Shown one piece after another: positions 5,848 to 10,134 of a stretch of 10,134 bases of DNA. Position 1 is the stretch's first letter; each line of letters starts with the position of its first letter. A model generated the notes under the pieces. The model had not been told where the DNA came from, made no database searches, and saw only the letters and a list, made by a program, of their open reading frames with translations. The DNA lies in NCBI GenBank assembly GCA_023428515.1, contig JAEYXI010000500.1:1-10134 (forward strand), in the 5' to 3' direction. The translations under genes were made by a program, and so were the position numbers. Origin of the DNA: Pseudomonadota bacterium. GTDB taxonomy: Bacteria; Pseudomonadota; Alphaproteobacteria; Rhizobiales; Rhizobiaceae.

Positions 5848-5970
5848 ATGCCCGAAGCAGTGCTTCTGCCGATCCTCGGCGTTTTCGGCTCGCTGATCGC
5901 GGCCACGATCGCAGCATATCTGCTGCTCAATCGCGACGATCCGCATACGCGCGGTCGTCATCGCTTCTGA
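5848..5970 (+). CDS. small single-span membrane protein, 40 residues
   Basis: A short open frame: MPEAVLLPILGVFGSLIAATI and then AAYLLLNRDDPHTRGRHRF. It is a short head, one hydrophobic helix of about 22 residues (roughly 5-27) and a charged tail with Arg and His, expected to sit in the inner membrane. A textbook ribosome site (GGAGG) ends five bases before the ATG at 5848. In-frame ATGs at 5824 and 5836 would add eight or four residues; 5836 also has a purine run before it. It stands alone between the PhnD-like gene and a hairpin terminator, with a possible stress promoter upstream. Many alphaproteobacterial stress genes encode such one-helix peptides, but no function can be given. Confidence 0.5.
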   Translation: MPEAVLLPILGVFGSLIAATIAAYLLLNRDDPHTRGRHRF

Positions 5971-5973
5971 CCT

Positions 5974-6008
5974 GAAGGGCCGTCGGCTTCCCTGGCCGGC
6001 GGTCCTTC
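5974..6008 (+). terminator. strong hairpin terminator between convergent genes
   Basis: A 14-base-pair stem (arms 5974-5987 and 5995-6008, with two G-U pairs when read as RNA) closes a 7-base loop (TTCCCTG). It begins three bases after the stop codon of the small membrane protein gene and is followed by GTTTCG, a weak T-tract. The dddP-like gene on the other strand ends at 6024, so the hairpin may also limit read-through from that side. Confidence 0.65.
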
Positions 6009-6023
6009 GTTTCGCAATCGTTC

Positions 6024-7340
6024 TCAGAGCAGTCGTGCATCGAGCGGATAGCTTGACAGCAGATCGTTGCCCGTTTCCGTGATCAGCACCTGCTCCTCGA
6101 TCTTGACGCCCTCGCGCCCGCCGAGCCGGCCGATATAGCTTTCCACGCAGAGCACCATGCCCGGCTCGAGCACGCCGTCCGGCGTGTCCTCCGTCCAGTC
6201 GGCTGCATGCGGCAGCGTCGGATATTCGTCCGCAAGGCCGACGCCATGATAGAGCACGCCATAGCGCGCCGGAAAACAATCCGGCGGTGGCACAGCCGAG
6301 CGCTCGACCAACTCACGGAAACCCACGCCGGGCCGCATAAGCTCGGTGTTGTAGGCGATCTGCTCGGCCGCCATGCGGAAGAGGTCTCGCTGCTCGTTCG
6401 ACGCTTCGCCGTCGCCGCACAGCCAGGTTCGCGACAGGTCGGCGCAGAAGCCGTAAGGGCCGATGAGGTCGGTGTCGAAGGCAACGAGGTCGCCTGCCTC
6501 GATCTTTCGCGACGAGCATTCCTGGAACCAGGGATTGGTGCGCGGTCCCGACGACAATAGCCGCGTCTCGATCCATTCGCCGCCGCGCGCGATGTTGGCG
6601 CGGTGCAGCTCTGCCCACAACTCGTTCTCGCTGATGCCAGGCACCAGCGCTGTCTCCATCTCGCCCATGGCCGCCTCGCAGGCGACGATGGCGCGGCGCA
6701 TTGCGAGAATCTCGTCAGGCGACTTGATCAGCCGCGCGCTCTCCATCACCGCCTCGCCATTGCGGACGGTGACGCCGAGCCGTGCGAGTTCCGTCACGCC
6801 CTCCGGATCGAGGTGGTCGACCGCGATGCGGCTGTTGCCGCCGCCGTGCTCGCGCACAAGATCGGCGATGCCCGCCGCCCAGCGCGCGACGCGCCGGTCC
6901 GACAAATCCCCGCCGTAAAGATACATCCACGACACCGCCGGCCTGACCTCGTCGACCACGCCCGAATGATCGGAGAGGTGCTCGCAGGAGAAATAGTCGA
7001 ACAGCACGACCGGCCCGTCGGTCGCCACGAAACAGTGGCGGGTCGGGTTGTGCGCGACCCACAGCTGCATATTGGTCGAGTCCGTCGCGTAGCGGATGTT
7101 CACGGGGTCGTAGAGCAGCACGCCGGCATAGTCGCGACGCTTCAGCTCGGCGCGGATCCGCTCCAGCCGGTATTTCCGCATCGCCGGAAGGTCGGGAGCG
7201 GCGACACCCGCCACGGCCCACTCGCGCTCCGCCGTCTCGCCATAGCCCAGCACATGGCTGTTCAGCGCCGCCGCCTTCTCCCGCGCCTGCTGGCGCAATG
7301 TCGCCTCGATATCGATCCCGGCGCCCGGCTCGAAGGGCAT
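6024..7340 (-). CDS. dddP: DddP-type DMSP lyase homologue (M24 metallopeptidase fold)
   Basis: Pita-bread-fold protein of 438 residues, close to DddP (about 445), which cleaves dimethylsulfoniopropionate to dimethyl sulfide and acrylate with a two-metal centre. The creatinase-like N-terminal domain carries NIRYATDSTNMQLW (81-94). The C-terminal domain has RGGEWIETRLL and SGPRTNPWFQEC (252-275), then ligands Asp289, Asp291, Asp301, His365, Glu400 and Glu415. The gaps (2, 10, 64, 35, 15) equal those I recall for DddP Asp295, Asp297, Asp307, His371, Glu406, Glu421; Tyr360 and Asp371 match its Tyr366 and catalytic Asp377. Ordinary M24 peptidases have DxG..., not DTD, at the first ligand. Start ATG 7340 has no clear ribosome site; a TTG at 7373 overlapping the NYN stop is an alternative. 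It lies 29 bases after the NYN gene. DMSP as the true substrate is inferred; a related M24 hydrolase (as in ectoine breakdown) is the alternative. Confidence 0.8.
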   Translation of the reverse strand: MPFEPGAGIDIEATLRQQAREKAAALNSHVLGYGETAEREWAVAGVAAPDLPAMRKYRLERIRAELKRRDYAGVLLYDPVNIRYATDSTNMQLWVAHNPTRHCFVATDGPVVLFDYFSCEHLSDHSGVVDEVRPAVSWMYLYGGDLSDRRVARWAAGIADLVREHGGGNSRIAVDHLDPEGVTELARLGVTVRNGEAVMESARLIKSPDEILAMRRAIVACEAAMGEMETALVPGISENELWAELHRANIARGGEWIETRLLSSGPRTNPWFQECSSRKIEAGDLVAFDTDLIGPYGFCADLSRTWLCGDGEASNEQRDLFRMAAEQIAYNTELMRPGVGFRELVERSAVPPPDCFPARYGVLYHGVGLADEYPTLPHAADWTEDTPDGVLEPGMVLCVESYIGRLGGREGVKIEEQVLITETGNDLLSSYPLDARLL

Positions 7341-7369
7341 GATCTTGCGGTGACGACCGAATGTCGACG

Positions 7370-8116
7370 TCAAGCGGGCCTGCTCTTCCTGCTCTTCGGG
7401 GCGGCTGGCTTGACACGAATGCGCACGGCCTTGCCTTCCTTCTGCTCGACGTCGAAGGCGCCCGTCTTGGTCACCAGGTCGATCAGCTTGCGGGAGCCGT
7501 AGTTGCGGGGATCGAAGTCCGACGCCAGGTTCGCGAGCTGCGTGCCCACCGCGCCGAGCGGAACCCACCCGTCGTCCGTTTCCATCTCCGAGATGATGCG
7601 CTTGATGATCGGCGTAGCCGCGCTCGGCGGCTGCAGGGTCCTCTTCTGCGGACCCGCATCGCCGGCTGCTGCCGGCAACAGGTTCTCCGTATAGACGAAG
7701 CGCCGGCAGGCCTGTCGAAAGCTCTCGGGTGTTTTCTGTTCGCCGAAACCGAAAACGTCGAGCCCCTGTTCGCGAATGCGCGACGCCAGCCTGGTGAAAT
7801 CGCTGTCCGACGAGACGAGACAAAACCCTTCGAAGCGCCCGCTGTGGAGAAGGTCCATCGCATCGATCACCAGCGTGATGTCGGAGGCGTTCTTGCCTGC
7901 GGTATAGGCGAATTGCTGCTGGGGAACGATCGCGTGCTTGGCCAGCACGTCCGCCCAGGCCTTCGATCGGGTTCCGGAAAAATCGCCATAGATGCGGCGA
8001 ACGCTCGCCTCGCCGATCTTGGCGATTTCCTCGAACAGACCGTCGGCGATCTTCGCCGATGCATTATCGGCATCGATCAGGACGGCCAGTCGGGGCGAGC
8101 GTGGTTCGTTTGGCAT
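7370..8116 (-). CDS. NYN-domain ribonuclease-like protein with OST-HTH/LOTUS domain
   Basis: Two-domain soluble protein of 248 residues. The NYN (PIN-like, LabA/DUF88) domain fills about residues 9-150, with the acidic metal-binding positions in place: LIDADN (Asp15, Asp17), YGDFS (Asp44), NASDITLVIDAMD (Asp78, Asp84) and VSSDSDF (Asp103, Asp105). A Pro/Ala linker leads to an OST-HTH/LOTUS winged helix at about 167-232 (IIKRIISEMETDDGWVPLG, NYGSRKLIDLV), which binds RNA in its relatives, and a Lys/Arg-rich tail. The pair NYN plus LOTUS suggests an RNA-guided or RNA-binding nuclease; the RNA target is unknown. It sits 33 bases after the dehydrogenase gene and 29 bases before the dddP-like gene, so it is likely cotranscribed with both. 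The ATG at 8116 lacks an obvious ribosome site. Confidence 0.88.
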   Translation of the reverse strand: MPNEPRSPRLAVLIDADNASAKIADGLFEEIAKIGEASVRRIYGDFSGTRSKAWADVLAKHAIVPQQQFAYTAGKNASDITLVIDAMDLLHSGRFEGFCLVSSDSDFTRLASRIREQGLDVFGFGEQKTPESFRQACRRFVYTENLLPAAAGDAGPQKRTLQPPSAATPIIKRIISEMETDDGWVPLGAVGTQLANLASDFDPRNYGSRKLIDLVTKTGAFDVEQKEGKAVRIRVKPAAPKSRKSRPA

Positions 8117-8149
8117 GTCGTCAGGCTACCACGGCCATGGTCATCGAAG

Positions 8150-10134
8150 CTATGACCGCATCTTCTCGCCCGCGGGATCGAAGGGCGGCGCTACGTTGAT
8201 GCGGGCGGGGCGGCGGTGCCCGAGGATCTCGATCTCGAACAGGCCCTCGCTCTCGTCCTCGGCAAGTGCCGCCGGCACATAGCCCTGCGCCATCGACTTC
8301 TGCACGTAATGCGCATAGCCGCCCGAGGTCACCCAGCCGACCACGCGCCATTCGCCGTCGGTGATGCCGCGCACGGCGGAAGCGCCGGTCGCTGCGGTCG
8401 AGCCGCGCGCTTCCTTGCCCGTGCCGTCGAAGCGCGGGGCGCCGTAGCCGTGCGGCTTCTCGACCGTGCCGTAATCCTTACCGTTGACCTTCGCCCAGAT
8501 CGGCTCGTCGCCCATCACGTCGGCGTCGGTTGCATCGACGATCAGCGAGACGCGGCGCAGCTTGCCGCCTTCCGCCTTTTCCTTGGCTGCAGCCTCGCGG
8601 CCGATGAAGTCGTTCTTCTCGAGACGGATGAAGCGATCCATTGCTCCCTCGAACCGACCGTAGATCGGCCGCAACTCGCGGAACCAGGTCGGGAAATTCT
8701 TCTCGAGCCGCATGGAGAGCAGAGCGCGCATGCCGAAATCGACGATGCCGAATTCCTCGCCTGCCTCCTTGATCGCCTTGTAGACCAGCCGCTGGTAGGC
8801 CGGCTCCATCCAGATCTCGTAACCCAGGTCGCCGGTATAGGTGACGCGGTTCACCATTGCCGGCGCGCCGCCAACCGCCATCTCGCGGAAATCCATGAAC
8901 TTGAACGCGGCGGTCGACACGTCGACATCCACCAGCTTCTGCAGCAGCGCCTGCGCCTTCGGTCCGGCGATCGAGAGTCCGACCAGCGTCTGGTCGAAGC
9001 GATGGATACGAACTGAGCCATCTTTCGGCAGATGCTTCTCGAACCAGCGCATGTGGTATTTCTGCGCCGCCGACGAGCCCCAGATCATGAAGCGGTCTTC
9101 GCCGGCATGCGCAATGGTGAAGTCGCCGATAAGCTTGCCGAACTCGTTGAGCATAGGGGTCAGCACGATGCGGCCGATCTTCGGCATGCGGTTGCTCATC
9201 AACCGATTCAGGAAATCCTCTGAACCCGCGCCGCTGACTTCATATTTCGCGAAGTTGGCGATCTCGGTGACGCCGACGCTCTCGCGGGTCGCCCTGACTT
9301 CGTTGCCGACATGCTCGAAATCGTTGGAGCGGTGGAACGACACCTTGTCCTTCGGCTCGGTCCCCTCAGGCGCGAACCAGAGCGGCGTCTCCAGCCCCCA
9401 GCTGTCGCCCATCACGGCGTTCTGCGCGACCATCGTGTCGTAGAGCGGCGTCGTCTGCGCCGGACGCGCCGCCGGCAGTTCCTCGTTGGGGAAGCGGATC
9501 GAGAAGCGCCGCGAATAGTTTTCGCGCACCTTGGCGTTGGTATAACGCAGGCTCGCCCACTCGCCCCAGCGCGCCACGTCCATGCCCCAGACGTCAAAGC
9601 CCGGATCGCCATTGACCATCCAGTTCGACAGCGCGAGGCCAACGCCGCCGCCCTGCGAAAAACCAGCCATCACCGCGCAGGCGCACCAGAAATTCGTCAG
9701 TCCCTGCACCGGCCCGACCAGCGGGTTTCCGTCAGGCGCGAAGGTGAAGGGGCCGTTGATGATCTGTTTTATCCCCGCCTTCTCGATCCCGGGGAAATGC
9801 TTGAAGCCGATCTCCAGTGACGGCGCGATGCGGTCGATGTCGGGCTGCAATAGCTCATGGCCGAAATCCCACGGCGTATTCACCGGCGACCACGGCTTGC
9901 ACGCTTTCTCGTATGTGCCGAGCAGGATGCCGTTGCGCTCCTGGCGGCTGTAGATCTCGCCCTTGAAGTCGAGCACGCCGACCATCTCGCGCCCGGTCTC
10001 CCGGTTGAAGGCTTCCACTTCGGGCATCGGCTCGGTCAGCAGGTACATGTGCTCCATGGCGAGCAGCGGCAGTTCCAAGCCGACCATCCGGCCGACCTCG
10101 CGTGCCCACAACCCTCCGCAGTTCACCACGTGCT
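8150..10134 (-). CDS. GcvT-family FAD-dependent dehydrogenase (dimethylglycine/sarcosine type), 5' partial
   Basis: The C-terminal ~660 residues of a flavoenzyme that oxidatively demethylates N-methylated glycines and passes the methylene group to tetrahydrofolate. In order: end of the DAO domain (HVVNCGGLWAREVG at the edge; FTFAPDGNPLVGPV, VMAGFSQGGGVG), a linking FAO_M segment (WGMDVARWGEW), the GcvT folate domain (FAKYEVSGAGSEDFLNRL, YTGDLGYEIWMEP, GMRALLSMRLEKNFPTW) and the C-terminal barrel (VVGWVTSGGYAH, QGYVPAAL). The Rossmann GxGxxG and the flavin-binding head lie outside the window, so the frame's first GTG (10129) is not the start. About 45 residues (bases about 8380-8495, including EKPHGYGAPRF) lengthen the C-terminal barrel compared with plain GcvT proteins. 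The substrate fits dimethylglycine, the product of Bmt in this window, but sarcosine or another methylated amine is possible. It is the first visible gene of the transcript leading to the NYN and dddP-like genes. Confidence 0.88.
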   Translation of the reverse strand, partial: HVVNCGGLWAREVGRMVGLELPLLAMEHMYLLTEPMPEVEAFNRETGREMVGVLDFKGEIYSRQERNGILLGTYEKACKPWSPVNTPWDFGHELLQPDIDRIAPSLEIGFKHFPGIEKAGIKQIINGPFTFAPDGNPLVGPVQGLTNFWCACAVMAGFSQGGGVGLALSNWMVNGDPGFDVWGMDVARWGEWASLRYTNAKVRENYSRRFSIRFPNEELPAARPAQTTPLYDTMVAQNAVMGDSWGLETPLWFAPEGTEPKDKVSFHRSNDFEHVGNEVRATRESVGVTEIANFAKYEVSGAGSEDFLNRLMSNRMPKIGRIVLTPMLNEFGKLIGDFTIAHAGEDRFMIWGSSAAQKYHMRWFEKHLPKDGSVRIHRFDQTLVGLSIAGPKAQALLQKLVDVDVSTAAFKFMDFREMAVGGAPAMVNRVTYTGDLGYEIWMEPAYQRLVYKAIKEAGEEFGIVDFGMRALLSMRLEKNFPTWFRELRPIYGRFEGAMDRFIRLEKNDFIGREAAAKEKAEGGKLRRVSLIVDATDADVMGDEPIWAKVNGKDYGTVEKPHGYGAPRFDGTGKEARGSTAATGASAVRGITDGEWRVVGWVTSGGYAHYVQKSMAQGYVPAALAEDESEGLFEIEILGHRRPARINVAPPFDPAGEKMRS

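Noticed and set aside
6024..7340. Plain Xaa-Pro aminopeptidase or ectoine hydrolase (DoeA)
   Set aside because: The DTD first-ligand motif, the exact ligand spacing and the RGGEWIETRLL and SGPRTNPWFQEC blocks fit DddP better; kept as an alternative in the feature entry.
6603..7502. Plus-strand open frame of about 300 codons opposite the dddP-like gene
   Set aside because: Shadow of a well-supported gene; no domain or ribosome site.
8216..9016. Plus-strand open frame of 266 codons opposite the GcvT dehydrogenase
   Set aside because: Antisense to conserved GcvT motifs; composition typical of a reverse-strand shadow.
8150..10134. DMSP demethylase DmdA, because of the GcvT domain near a DddP homologue
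   Set aside because: DmdA is a stand-alone GcvT-fold protein of about 370 residues; this one is fused to an FAD oxidoreductase domain, as in dimethylglycine/sarcosine dehydrogenases.

Overview
The window is GC-rich, densely coding bacterial DNA. Gene content and protein style (a Sinorhizobium-type betaine-homocysteine methyltransferase, a GcvT-family FAD dehydrogenase, a rhizobial-type palindromic repeat) suggest an alphaproteobacterium of the order Rhizobiales, perhaps close to Mesorhizobium or other Phyllobacteriaceae. This placement is inferred from resemblance, not from a marker gene. No rRNA, tRNA, CRISPR, transposase or phage gene was seen.

Layout. Bases 1-1017 (+) hold a YqjI-like PadR regulator, cut at or very near the window edge, and an unrecognised 150-residue protein. 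Bases 1025-3644 (-) hold, in order of transcription, an XRE regulator, a DUF1989 protein and bmt. Bmt has its own promoter with an ATAAAGA/TCTTTAT palindrome lying over it, which looks like the S-adenosylhomocysteine-responsive (SahR-type) methionine operator. A divergent AT-rich gap (3645-3860) carries two candidate operators. Bases 3861-5770 (+) hold a membrane fatty acid desaturase and a PhnD-like binding protein whose reading frame is interrupted, without loss of frame, by a palindromic repeat normally found between genes. A tiny one-helix membrane protein (about 5848-5970) follows and ends in a strong hairpin. Bases 6024-10134 (-) hold a likely operon, in order of transcription: GcvT-family FAD dehydrogenase (5' end outside the window), NYN-LOTUS protein, and an M24-fold protein.

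The most interesting gene is the last one. It is not an ordinary proline peptidase: the spacing of all six metal ligands, and the catalytic Asp and Tyr, agree with the DMSP lyase DddP (residue numbers for DddP are from memory). Together with bmt (betaine + homocysteine to dimethylglycine + methionine) and the dehydrogenase (dimethylglycine/sarcosine type), the window reads as a locus for breaking down methylated onium compounds: glycine betaine and, possibly, DMSP. No acrylate-use gene or onium transporter is inside the window, so the DMSP part is a hypothesis resting on active-site conservation.
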